Below are positions 53,980 through 62,674 of a DNA stretch of 64,000 bases, piece by piece. The translations under genes were made by a program, and so were the position numbers. The stretch spans positions 1,054,001 through 1,118,000 of the forward strand of contig CAVTRI010000001.1 of NCBI GenBank assembly GCA_963737075.1, written 5' to 3'. The notes beneath the pieces are model-generated. The model made no database searches. It was not told the DNA's origin and saw only the letters and a list, made by a program, of their open reading frames with translations. How positions within the stretch are numbered: position 1 is the stretch's first letter; each line of letters starts with the position of its first letter. The stretch comes from CAVTRI01 sp963737075 (lineage in GTDB: Bacteria; Actinomycetota; Acidimicrobiia; Acidimicrobiales; Palsa-688).

Positions 53980-56040
53980 TCATCCGTGCCAGCAGCGACA
54001 AGGCCGATGCTCGAGGCTGCCGGGCATGGCCAGGAAGTTCTGGCATTCGTCGAGGTAGAGCTCGCACGGGCGACCCCACCTGCCGCCACGGGCACGTGCG
54101 GTGGCCGCCTGCCACACCTGGGCTACCAGCAGGGAGCCGAGGAGCCGGACGGTTTCGTCTCCGAGGATGCCTTTGGGCAGCCGGCACAGCAACACCCCTC
54201 CGTCGAGGACGTCGTCGATGGAGAAACTGGAGGTACCTGTGCCTACGACGGCGCGGACGAAGGGGCGGAGAAGGAACGCTCGCAGCTTGTTGGTCACCGG
54301 CCCGGTGACAGCGGAGCGGGCGCCGTCTGAGAGTGAGTCGTACCACCGCCAGAAGTTGCGAAGCACCGGGTCGGTTACCGAGGAGACCAGCGGTGCCCGG
54401 TACAGCGGGTCGTTGAGCAACTTGGGAATTTGGGCCAGGTTCGCCCCCGGATGCTGGCGTACTGTCAGGCAGGCGGCGCGAAGGATGTCGTCGGTGCGTG
54501 GTCCCCATGCCGACTCGAACAGGCGGTGCATCACCCCCACCACCTGATCGACGGCGAGGTGGACGTCCCGGCCTGCGAGCACGTTCAAGGCGGGTGGCTC
54601 GGGGTCCTCGGCGTCGATGACCACCGTGCGGTTCTCTGCTCCGTCGGGCAACCGGCCGAGGATGTCCTCGACGAGGGCGCCTTTCGGGTCGATGACCACG
54701 GTGCCTCGCCCGCCAGCCACATCGCCGAGCACCAGGTTAAGCAGCAGGGTCGACTTGCCCGAGCCCGTCGCGCCCATCACGTGCATGTGGTAGGCGGCAT
54801 CGCGCGCCGCCAGCGCGACCGGACGGCGAGGCCCGGCGTCAGCATCACCGAGAATCTTCCCTTCGCGGTAGACATCCGGAGGAGGCGACACCCGCTTGGC
54901 TCCAGCACGGGCAAGACCAGGAACGTCCCGATCCAGCGGAAGGTGAGCCAGTGCCGCCAGCTCCGGCACGGAGTACAGGTCGGCCCGGCTCATCCGCCGG
55001 GAGCAGACCGACGCCAAGGCTCGGGGTAGGCGTCGCGGCACCAGCTGGTTCTCCGCCGCGTAGGAGCCGAACCCCGCGCAGATGGCGCGGGTACGGCTCG
55101 CCAGGCGTCGTCGTGCTGCTCGGTCGTCGTGAGGGGATACCACCGCCACCCGTACCGACGCTTCGAAACACAGACGGGCGACCTTGTCGCGAGCGGCAGG
55201 CAACCCGGGATGACGGATCGGAGTCGGGCGTGGCCGACTGCTGGTCCGGGTCGACGGCCCTGGAGTGATGAGGTCAAGAAGGCCGTTGATCACCGGGTCC
55301 ACGACTGGCAGCACCGGAGTCGGTGCCGGGGTGCCCTCCCTGGTGAGCACACCGCGGCGCGCCTTGCCCATGCAGCGCCGTCCGGCCGGGCGGGCAACGA
55401 CCTGGACAACAGCCGACTCCTCCTCGGACAGCTCGGCCGTCGAGCCGAGAACGGCACGGAGTGGGTCGAGCACGTGTCCGATTGCAATCGGGAACCAACC
55501 GGCGCGGGCCAGCCGAAGTTCCCGACCTTCGCAGCGGCCGCTCGGGAGCGGCGGACCGACATCGGATGGCACGACGGTCGCTCCGGGCCACGCGGCGGAC
55601 ACGGCTCGGCCGAGGTGGGAAGCCGCCGAAGCCGGAGCCCACAGTCCGAACTGAACGCGCTGCGCGGCGCTGCGGATCTCGAAGGCCACCTGCGGACGTC
55701 CGCGGACCGGGCTGCGCCATGCTGGCTTGAGGAGCGGGTGGACGTTCGACCAGAACGCCTCCGCGCCTCGGGGATCAACGGTCGGCGGTGGGAGGATCTC
55801 CAGATAGGTGGATGAAGTAGCTCCGCGGCGGGACTGCCAGCGGGCCAGCAGGAATCTGGCCGTAGTCGCCACCACGACGGCGCCGAGGACCATTGGCAGA
55901 TAGTGCTCGGCGAACGTGATGGCTGCCTGCCCCAGCCAGTGCGCCAGGTGGTGCAGGGTCAGGGTCGGGTGGAGGAGGAAGCGGGCAAGCGGCCCACGGG
56001 GGATTGGGGGGGTCGGGGGTGCGGTGGCGGGTAGGTTCAC
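53980..56040 (-). CDS. conjugative coupling protein (TraG/VirD4-like ATPase), C-terminus lost
   Basis: Inner-membrane ATPase that delivers relaxase-bound DNA to the secretion channel. ATG 56040; N-terminal helix near 40-65 (FAEHYLPMVLGAVVVATTAR), Walker A VMGATGSGKSTLLLN near 420, VVIDPKGALVEDIL, and Walker B ELYLDECQNFLAMPGS near the end. After SLE the last residues HRPCRCWHG come from foreign DNA and stop at 53980; family members continue about 100 residues or more (arginine finger, AHQ motif). Junction at about 54007. Probably nonfunctional. It would fit the MobF relaxase 15 kb to the left as parts of one conjugative element (inference). Confidence 0.85.
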   Translation of the reverse strand: MNLPATAPPTPPIPRGPLARFLLHPTLTLHHLAHWLGQAAITFAEHYLPMVLGAVVVATTARFLLARWQSRRGATSSTYLEILPPPTVDPRGAEAFWSNVHPLLKPAWRSPVRGRPQVAFEIRSAAQRVQFGLWAPASAASHLGRAVSAAWPGATVVPSDVGPPLPSGRCEGRELRLARAGWFPIAIGHVLDPLRAVLGSTAELSEEESAVVQVVARPAGRRCMGKARRGVLTREGTPAPTPVLPVVDPVINGLLDLITPGPSTRTSSRPRPTPIRHPGLPAARDKVARLCFEASVRVAVVSPHDDRAARRRLASRTRAICAGFGSYAAENQLVPRRLPRALASVCSRRMSRADLYSVPELAALAHLPLDRDVPGLARAGAKRVSPPPDVYREGKILGDADAGPRRPVALAARDAAYHMHVMGATGSGKSTLLLNLVLGDVAGGRGTVVIDPKGALVEDILGRLPDGAENRTVVIDAEDPEPPALNVLAGRDVHLAVDQVVGVMHRLFESAWGPRTDDILRAACLTVRQHPGANLAQIPKLLNDPLYRAPLVSSVTDPVLRNFWRWYDSLSDGARSAVTGPVTNKLRAFLLRPFVRAVVGTGTSSFSIDDVLDGGVLLCRLPKGILGDETVRLLGSLLVAQVWQAATARARGGRWGRPCELYLDECQNFLAMPGSLEHRPCRCWHG

Positions 56041-56098
56041 AGTGAGGAGCAGCTCCTTTGTCAGCGGCAGCGGGGCATCGGCCGAATGATCGTCAGCA

Positions 56099-56118
56099 CC
56101 CCCTAAACAGGGGTTTTT
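56099..56118 (+). terminator. intrinsic terminator-like hairpin
   Basis: CCCC, loop TAAACA, GGGG then TTTTT, in the divergent gap between the coupling protein and the small + strand gene. Short stem, but a real U-run. It may stop antisense transcription coming from the left. Confidence 0.5.
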
Positions 56119-56137
56119 GGCCTCATTTGCACCGATA

Positions 56138-56155
56138 TGTTTCGGAACCGAAACA
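56138..56155. promoter_or_regulatory. inverted-repeat operator, 8-bp arms
   Basis: TGTTTCGG-AA-CCGAAACA. A TAGCCT -10-like box at 56162-56167 and the GTG start at 56177 follow, so a bound repressor would cover the promoter of the small gene and perhaps the whole downstream R-M operon. The structure is seen; its partner is unknown. Confidence 0.55.
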
Positions 56156-56176
56156 GAACGGCTAGCCTGCGGGGTT

Positions 56177-56551
56177 GTGACCCGGCGCTTTGCGATGGAG
56201 CGGCAGATCGCCCTCCTGGCTCAGGAAGCAGGCGAGGCCGTGAACGCCATGGTCCGCTGGGGCCTTGCTGCTCAGGCAACCGGCGATCCTCTGGAGCGGC
56301 TCGAAGCCTTGGCGGCTGCCCGCCGTCAAGCCGAACTTGCCTTCCACCAGGCCATATGGGCGGCGGTATGGGCACGTCAGAACCGCCACCCCTGGCGGGA
56401 GATCGCACCCCTCACCGGTATCCCCTGGCAGACCCTCTACCGCCGGTATCGGAACCCGCCGGAACGGTTCCCCGGAACAGCCGGGAGTATCGACGACGAG
56501 ACGCTCTCACGGATCTTCGACGCCGACCATGCCCGTTCTGACGCGTCATGA
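56177..56551 (+). CDS. small helix-turn-helix-like protein, 124 aa
   Basis: Not assigned to a family. Mostly helical N-terminal part (MERQIALLAQEAGEAVNAMV, RQAELAFHQAIWAAVWARQN) and a C-terminal helix-turn-helix-like HPWREIAPLTGIPWQTLYRR. GTG 56177 lies just after the operator; ATG 56195 is an alternative. Length, helix-turn-helix and position suggest an autoregulator or a small element protein. 58 bp before mod. Confidence 0.65.
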   Translation: MTRRFAMERQIALLAQEAGEAVNAMVRWGLAAQATGDPLERLEALAAARRQAELAFHQAIWAAVWARQNRHPWREIAPLTGIPWQTLYRRYRNPPERFPGTAGSIDDETLSRIFDADHARSDAS

Positions 56552-56609
56552 AGCCGGTGAGTGCTCCGGAGGCATGGCCGGGTAACGCCGCCTACGAGGG
56601 CGGCTGGAG

Positions 56610-58235
56610 TTGACTTGGACCAACAAGAGTCAGCGCCTCCTGGCTCGGGAAGACGGTTCCTACGAATGGATCCCGCCGTCCGACTACAGAGTGGCGGAGG
56701 TCCGACTCCTGCACGATGCAGGGACGGTCGGAGAAGTCGGCAAGATCCGCGCAGCCGACAATCTGCTGATTCGCGGCGATGCCCTAAACGCCCTCATGAG
56801 CCTCTCCCGACTCCCGGAGTTCGCTGAGAACTACGCCGGGAAGGTCAAGCTTGCCTATCTTGACCCACCGTTCAATACACAGCAGAGCTTTCTGCAGTAC
56901 GACGATGCTCTGGAGCATTCGGTCTGGCTGACAATGATGCGTGACCGCCTGGTGCAGATCCGAGACCTGCTTTCGCCAGAGGGTTCAGTGTGGGTGCACT
57001 GCGATGACTCGGAGCAACACCGACTGAGATGTGTCATGGACGAGGTTTTCGGCACGCCAGCATTCGTGGCGACCGTCGTTTGGCAGAAGCGGTATTCGCG
57101 CGATAACCGTCCAGCGGTCGGCCCCGTCCATGACTTCATTCACGTCTAAGCGCCCGCCGGCCAGGATTGGAGGCAGTTCCGCAACCGCATAACCCGCGAC
57201 GACGCCCGACAGTATCGCAACCCAAACAACGATCCGCGTGGTCCCTGGCGTGCAATTCCCATGACTGCTCAGGGGTATCGACCAAACCAGATGTACGAGA
57301 TTGTTTCGCCAGCCGGTGTCGTTCACAAACCATCGAAAGGTCGCTGTTGGAGCATGGTGCGAACTCGCTTCGACGAATTGCAGGCTCAAGGGCGCATCTA
57401 TTTCGGACAGGACGGCCGCAGCCAACCAGGTGTAATTCGATATCTCGATGAAGATGAGGGTCTCGTTCCGTGGACATGGTGGCCTCACGATGACGTAGGC
57501 CACACCGACGAGGCCAAGAAGGAGATGTTGAGCCTCTTTCCTGAGATCGAGGCCTTTTCGACTCCGAAGCCCGAGCGACTGATCCGACGAATCATCGAGA
57601 TTGGGTCCGGTCCCGGTGACGTTGTCCTCGACTGCTACCTCGGCTCGGGTACGACGGCTGCGGTCGCGCACAAGATGAGCCGAAGATGGGTGGGCATCGA
57701 GCGTGAGGCTGCGACGGTCGATTCCTATGCGGCTCCCCGTCTGGCGAAAGTCGTCGCAGGGAACGACCCTGGCGGAGTGACGAAACATGTTGAGTGGACC
57801 GGCGGGGGAGGGTTCCGAATATTGGACGTCGCTCCGTCGATGTTCGAGGCGGATGGGGGTCTCGTTTTCCTCGCAGAGGGGATGACGAACGGTCAGCTGG
57901 CGGAGGCGACGGCGGCCCAGCTCGGGTTCGCATACGAGGCCGATCCTCCATTCGCCGGTCGTAAAGGCCGCAGTCGCTTGGCTGTGGTCGACGGCGTCGT
58001 TACCGAGTCGGTAGTTAGGCTGTTGATCAAAGCCCTGCCGGAACCGGAGCGGGTCGTTATCTGCGGCACCGCGATGGATCCGGACGCACGCCCGGTGCTG
58101 CGCCAGCTGCGACCCGGATCGACCATGCGGAAGATCCCTGCTGCGCTGCTCCAGGAATATCGGTCACAGGGCCAGCTACGCCTGTCGCTGGATGAGCCAC
58201 AGGCGGAGCTCCAGCATGAGGCGACCTCGTCGTGA
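56610..58235 (+). pseudogene. mod: type III-like DNA adenine methyltransferase (Mod), in-frame stop at codon 180
   Basis: Modification/recognition subunit: methylates adenine in an asymmetric site and provides specificity to Res. 541 codons. Catalytic DPPF at 85-88 (YLDPPFNTQQSF), MRDRLVQIRDLLSPEGSVWVH, and the SAM-binding DCYLGSGTTAAVA near 345. The two parts are in the same frame, broken only by TAA at 57147-57149 where the family has Tyr (HDFIHV-stop-AP for HVYAP). So one substitution, not a frameshift. The order DPPF before FxGxG is the beta class. Downstream Res start overlaps its TGA (GTGA). If real, both methylation and restriction are off. Confidence 0.85.
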
Positions 58236-60688
58236 ACCTGCGCCTGTTCGAGGACGTCGTGGAGGAGATCGCGGCCAGGCTCGACCTTCGTGAACCCAAC
58301 CGGGAGGCGGTCCAGACTCTCGCTGCCGAGATATCGCAGTACTACGACGTGGACGAGCGACAGCCACCGTTCGAAGCCGTTATCGATTCGGCCACCGGCG
58401 TCGGGAAGACCTACGTCTTGGTCGGAGCCATGGAGCTACTGGCGACCTGCTATGACGTGCGGGACTTCGTAGTCGTTACCCCAGGACGCACCATTCTGGA
58501 GAAGACGGTCGCCAACTTCACGCCCGGCCATTCCAAGAGCGTGGTGGACACGATGAGCCTCCGGCCCGTGGTCATCACGTCCGACAACTTCGCCACTCCC
58601 GCGATCAGGGCTGCGATGGACGACCCGACGCGGGTCAAGGTGTACGTCTTCACCGTCCAGTCCTTGGTCAAGCCGGAGTCCAAGGCCGGCCGGAAGACGC
58701 ATAAGTTCCAAGAGGGGTTGGGAACAGAGTTCTACGCCTGGCTAAAGGATGCCGAGCGCTTGGTGGTCTTTGCCGACGAGCACCACTGCTACTACGGTGC
58801 ATCCTTCTCCAAGGCGGTCCGTCACCTGGACCCGTGGGTCCTTGTCGGTCTGACGGCTACCCCGGACAAGAAGACGCCCGACGACCAGATCATCTTTCGC
58901 TATCCGCTCGCCGCTGCAGTAGCGGACAAGCTGGTCAAAACGCCGGTCATCGTCGGCCGCCGCGATGACCGTACCGATCCAACGACCAAGCTGCATGACG
59001 GTTTGGTCCTCCTCCGTGCGAAGCAACAGGCATCGCAGTCCTACGCGTCCGCGCACGGAACACCACCCGTCAATCCGATCATGCTGGTCGTCGCCAAGAC
59101 CACCGACGAAGCCGACGAGTACGGCACCATTCTCCGCAGCGAGGAGTTCTTCGGCGGCCAGTTCGAGGACGCGGTCCTGGTCGTCCACTCGAAAGCCCCC
59201 GACGAGGCGTTGGCCGAGTTGGAGAAGGTCGAGGACCCGCTGTCACAGGTCCGCGTCATCATCTCAGTCGGTATGCTCAAGGAAGGGTGGGACGTAAAGA
59301 CCGTCTACGTGATCGCCTCGATGCGGGCGAGTGTCTCGGAGATACTCACTGAACAAACCCTCGGCCGCGGCATGCGGTTGCCGTTCGGGGCGTATACCGG
59401 GATCGAGATCCTGGATACCTTGGAAGTGGTCGCCCACGAGCGCTACGAGGATCTGCTGAAGAAGGCAGGCGTTCTCAACGAGGCCTTCATCGATTTCCGG
59501 ACCAGGGCGGCTATTCGGGTCAACGCGCAGGGCCAGCAGGTCGTGGTGATCGAGACCACTGAAGCCACCGCGACCCCCCTCCTTCCTTCGAATAGTGACG
59601 CCGCTCCATTGCTGCCGATGGACAACCTGCCGGCTCCGTCGGTGTCGTCGGTCGAGGAGCGCACTGTCCAAGCCGAGCAGGCGGCTGTCCGCATGAAGCG
59701 CCAGATCACCCGCCGGACAGACGTAGATGCGCCACAGATACCACTGCTGCGCATGACGCCCGTGTCGAGCCCATTTTCATTGCGGGACATCACTGATCTC
59801 GAACCGTTTCGGCGCCTGGGAGCCGCTCTAGCCTCCGATCCCGACGGAGAGCTCAATCGAACTTTGGTGAGTGCGCGCATCGTCGCAGGTCCGGGCGGGA
59901 TCCGACACACGGAATTGGTACGGGCCCGGGCGGCCGACCGTATCCAGTCGATTCCGACCCTTTTCTCGCTTGCTGAGCTCCGCAAGCAGCTCGAGGAGAT
60001 GGTGCTGGCGTCGCCGGTCGTTCCAGCGCGGAAGGAGAACCAGGCCGCGCTGAACCCGATCATGGACGCCTTCTTTGACGGCTTAGGCCCGAAGGCGGAG
60101 TCGACTCTCTCAGCAAGTCTTGACCGCGCCGGCGCCCGGCTCGTCCGGCTGGTAGGCGAGGAGCAGAAGAAGTACCTAACCAAGCCGCACTTCGAGGATG
60201 TCATCGAGTTCAACGAGTTCACACCGGCGCGGACGACTGACAAGGACACGACGGTGGACCGCTTCGGGCCGTTCTCGCGCAGCTTGGCCTACGAAGGCTG
60301 GGACAAGTCACTATTCCCAGTCGAGTGGTTCGACTCCGAACCGGAACGTCGAGTCGCCAACATGGTCGACAACGCTGAGGATGCCCAGGTATGGGCTCGG
60401 CTGCATATCGGCGAGCTTCCAATCCTGTGGACGGGAGCGGGCAGAGAGTACAACCCTGACTTCATCGTGATTGATCAGGACGGCACCCGCTGGGTCGTCG
60501 AGGTCAAGATGGACAAGGAGATGAGCTCGGCGGAGGTCCAGGGTAAGCGGGAGGCGGCCAAGCGTTGGGCGAATTACGTCTCAACCTCGTCGGATGTTGG
60601 CGCCCAGTGGCGGTATTTGCTGGCCTCGGAAACCGACGTGCGCGAGTCGAAGGACTCGTGGTCGACGCTGAAACGGTTGGGGGTATGA
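58232..60688 (+). CDS. res: type III-like restriction subunit Res (DEAD helicase + PD-(D/E)xK nuclease)
   Basis: ATP-driven translocase/endonuclease working with Mod. 818 residues, intact. Walker A ATGVGKTYV at 54-60, DEHH (motif II) at 182-185, GLTATP (III), EGWDVKTVYVI (V), EQTLGRGMRLPFG (VI). C-terminal nuclease: NPDFIVIDQDGTRWVVEVK with Asp743 and the ExK pair near 757-759. GTG 58232 overlaps the mod stop. Needs Mod for target recognition, so the mod stop should silence it unless another methyltransferase supplies specificity. Confidence 0.92.
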   Translation: MNLRLFEDVVEEIAARLDLREPNREAVQTLAAEISQYYDVDERQPPFEAVIDSATGVGKTYVLVGAMELLATCYDVRDFVVVTPGRTILEKTVANFTPGHSKSVVDTMSLRPVVITSDNFATPAIRAAMDDPTRVKVYVFTVQSLVKPESKAGRKTHKFQEGLGTEFYAWLKDAERLVVFADEHHCYYGASFSKAVRHLDPWVLVGLTATPDKKTPDDQIIFRYPLAAAVADKLVKTPVIVGRRDDRTDPTTKLHDGLVLLRAKQQASQSYASAHGTPPVNPIMLVVAKTTDEADEYGTILRSEEFFGGQFEDAVLVVHSKAPDEALAELEKVEDPLSQVRVIISVGMLKEGWDVKTVYVIASMRASVSEILTEQTLGRGMRLPFGAYTGIEILDTLEVVAHERYEDLLKKAGVLNEAFIDFRTRAAIRVNAQGQQVVVIETTEATATPLLPSNSDAAPLLPMDNLPAPSVSSVEERTVQAEQAAVRMKRQITRRTDVDAPQIPLLRMTPVSSPFSLRDITDLEPFRRLGAALASDPDGELNRTLVSARIVAGPGGIRHTELVRARAADRIQSIPTLFSLAELRKQLEEMVLASPVVPARKENQAALNPIMDAFFDGLGPKAESTLSASLDRAGARLVRLVGEEQKKYLTKPHFEDVIEFNEFTPARTTDKDTTVDRFGPFSRSLAYEGWDKSLFPVEWFDSEPERRVANMVDNAEDAQVWARLHIGELPILWTGAGREYNPDFIVIDQDGTRWVVEVKMDKEMSSAEVQGKREAAKRWANYVSTSSDVGAQWRYLLASETDVRESKDSWSTLKRLGV

Positions 60689-60798
60689 GACTTGTGCTGA
60701 CAGCCGTCAGCGTCCGAGAGTTCCCGAACGTCAGGCCTCGGCAGTTGACGATTCTACGGGCGCACAGCGAAACGGAAGTGCTAGATGCCCAGTCGTGA
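60685..60798 (+). CDS. possible 37-aa coupling peptide
   Basis: Small frame whose ATG overlaps the res stop (ATGA) and whose stop lies 14 bp inside the next gene: MRLVLTAVSVREFPNVRPRQ and LTILRAHSETEVLDAQS. It may be a real small protein, or merely keep ribosomes moving to the next start. No family seen. Confidence 0.4.
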   Translation: MRLVLTAVSVREFPNVRPRQLTILRAHSETEVLDAQS

Positions 60799-61945
60799 AG
60801 TGCCAATCACTTCATCGGTGTTGCTGTGGGCACGGGAGGAAGCCGGGCTCTCGGCGGATGACGTTGCCTCCGCCCTGAAGGTGGAGGCCTCAACCGTCCA
60901 GGCATGGGAACATGGCGAAGCATTGCCTGGACGCGGGCAGTTCACGCAGCTGACCGAGCTGCTACGAAGACCCAGCGCCCTCTTCTTCCTTCCCGAGCCG
61001 CCAGTGCAGGCTGGGCTGCCCACCAGCCTCCGCTCCGCACCGGGGCTCATGGGTCACATTCTCTCCAGGGACGAGGTCCGCCATATCCGCTGGGCGCGCC
61101 GCCTCCAAGAGATAGCAGCGTGGCTGATGCGCGACCGGGGCGACGTGCCGGTCGACCTCCCGCGATTCTCTGCCAGAGGCAACTCGACCGAGGCTGCTGC
61201 GAAGATGCCGGCCTCCCTAGGTATCAGCCCGGCGGAGCAACTCGGATGGGAGACCCCCTCAGAGGCGTTTCGAGCCTGGCGGGAGGCCGTTGAACAGCGG
61301 CGAATCCTGGTCCTGCAATTACAACTTGGTCGAGGAAACATCAGGGGCTTCTCCGCCTGGGACGATCACGCCCCACTCGTGGGAGTCAACACTGCCTACC
61401 ATCCGGCTGCCCGGACCTTCACGCTCTTTCATGAGATCGGCCACCTGGTCACGCGAACCGATGCGGCGTGCCTTCGATTCATCCTCCCGGGTGACCCCGA
61501 GGTCGGCATGGAGCGCTGGTGTGAACGGTTCGCTGCCGAGCTACTGGTCCCCGCGGAGGCGCTCCTTACCGTCGCCGGGCACCTCGGTGTCTCGAAGGCA
61601 AACCCGACCGACGAGGTGGAAACAGCACGAACCATCGCCAGTCGATTCAAGGTGAGCATTCGAGCGGCGTGTCTTCGTTTGGAGGAGCTGGGCCTCGCGC
61701 CCAGGGCCCTATATGGGAAGGTCGAACAAGCGTTGCCCAACGTGGACTGGGACTCCCGCGCGGGCGATGGAGGCGGACAACCCGCTCCCGAGAAACGCAT
61801 TCGCCAGTTCGGTACCCGGATCCCTGGCCTGCTGATGGAAGCCGCCGACCGCGGCAGGCTCACAAGATCCGACCTCTCTGACTACCTGAGGCTCACCACC
61901 GGCCAGGTAGACGACCTGCGGAGCCTCATTGCAACTGGCGCTTGA
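60785..61945 (+). CDS. XRE helix-turn-helix + ImmA/IrrE metallopeptidase
   Basis: 386 residues. N-terminal XRE domain (LLWAREEAGLSADDVASAL, KVEASTVQAWEHGEALP) and a C-terminal zinc protease with HEIGH at 216-220 (FTLFHEIGHLV) and the downstream Glu in CERFAAELLVP. Proteins of this type (COG2856) cleave or regulate repressors on mobile elements and act as antitoxin-like partners of PIN proteins. The next gene starts 17 bp before its stop, so they form a pair. Confidence 0.88.
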   Translation: MPSREVPITSSVLLWAREEAGLSADDVASALKVEASTVQAWEHGEALPGRGQFTQLTELLRRPSALFFLPEPPVQAGLPTSLRSAPGLMGHILSRDEVRHIRWARRLQEIAAWLMRDRGDVPVDLPRFSARGNSTEAAAKMPASLGISPAEQLGWETPSEAFRAWREAVEQRRILVLQLQLGRGNIRGFSAWDDHAPLVGVNTAYHPAARTFTLFHEIGHLVTRTDAACLRFILPGDPEVGMERWCERFAAELLVPAEALLTVAGHLGVSKANPTDEVETARTIASRFKVSIRAACLRLEELGLAPRALYGKVEQALPNVDWDSRAGDGGGQPAPEKRIRQFGTRIPGLLMEAADRGRLTRSDLSDYLRLTTGQVDDLRSLIATGA

Positions 61946-62438
61946 CGAGGGGCCGGTCTGGATCCTCGACACGTCCGCCCTGGTCAACTTCAAGGTGCTC
62001 ATAAGCGCATCCGAACAATGGGGGGCGTTTCGCGAACTGGAGCGACTGGTTGAACAGGGCCGAATCGCTATGCCGCGACAGGTCATCAAGGAAGCGAGCG
62101 AGATCACTCACCCGGACGTACCCGGCGCGTGGGCCGCGGGCGTACGGAACCGAGTTCTACACCCGCTCGACCGGATTATGAACACCTTCGAGCGCGTCAT
62201 GCTTGAAGCGGGAGACGTTCTCGACCCGAGCAAGGCGACCGAGGACGCGGACCCTTACCTACTTGCACTCGCGCTCCAAATCGGGGCGACCGGCCGCCAG
62301 GCGGTGGTAGTCACCGACGACGAGGTGGACCGGATGCCAATCCGCATTTCGATGGTGACCGCCTGTTCTCGACTGGGACTGCAGCGGCTTGACAGCCGTG
62401 CATTCCTGACTGCCTGCGGGATCAGCATCCACCAATGA
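61929..62438 (+). CDS. PIN-domain nuclease, DUF4411-like, probable toxin
   Basis: 169 residues. PIN signatures: VWILDTSALVNFKVL (Asp14), the mid-domain Glu in QVIKEASEI, Asp residues in ATEDADPYLLALAL and VVVTDDEVD. TTG 61929 lies within the XRE/ImmA gene. The XRE-ImmA plus DUF4411 pair is a known TA-like arrangement; sequence supports nuclease, context supports toxin. Its stop overlaps the next ATG (ATGA). Confidence 0.85.
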   Translation: MQLALDEGPVWILDTSALVNFKVLISASEQWGAFRELERLVEQGRIAMPRQVIKEASEITHPDVPGAWAAGVRNRVLHPLDRIMNTFERVMLEAGDVLDPSKATEDADPYLLALALQIGATGRQAVVVTDDEVDRMPIRISMVTACSRLGLQRLDSRAFLTACGISIHQ

Positions 62439-62674
62439 CGGGGGGGATGGTGAGGCCGGAATGTTGTCCAGCCCTGGCGGATGCGAAAAGCGCCGTGCGA
62501 TCGTTAGGTTGGGCGCCGGTGGTGAGAATCAGTGAGGACCAGCCGCTCGGATCGAGCGAGAAGCCGGAGGTTCCTCCGTTCCGGCCGGACGTAGTGCTGA
62601 TCGGCTACATCGAGAAAGTCGAGAAGCACCCGTCCCTCCGTCGCGATGGAGAGAGCCGGAGCGGCGGAAAATGA
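62435..62674 (+). CDS. hypothetical protein in the defence operon, 79 aa
   Basis: Unrecognised. Short, Pro-rich middle, VVLIGYIEKVEKHPSLR toward the end. Linked by 4-nt overlaps on both sides (starts in the PIN stop, ends in the next start), which supports it as real. Could be an antitoxin or an accessory factor. Confidence 0.6.
   Translation: MTGGMVRPECCPALADAKSAVRSLGWAPVVRISEDQPLGSSEKPEVPPFRPDVVLIGYIEKVEKHPSLRRDGESRSGGK

Noticed and set aside
52177..54330. Long plus-strand frames over the recombinase and coupling protein
   Set aside because: Shadows of two confirmed minus-strand genes.
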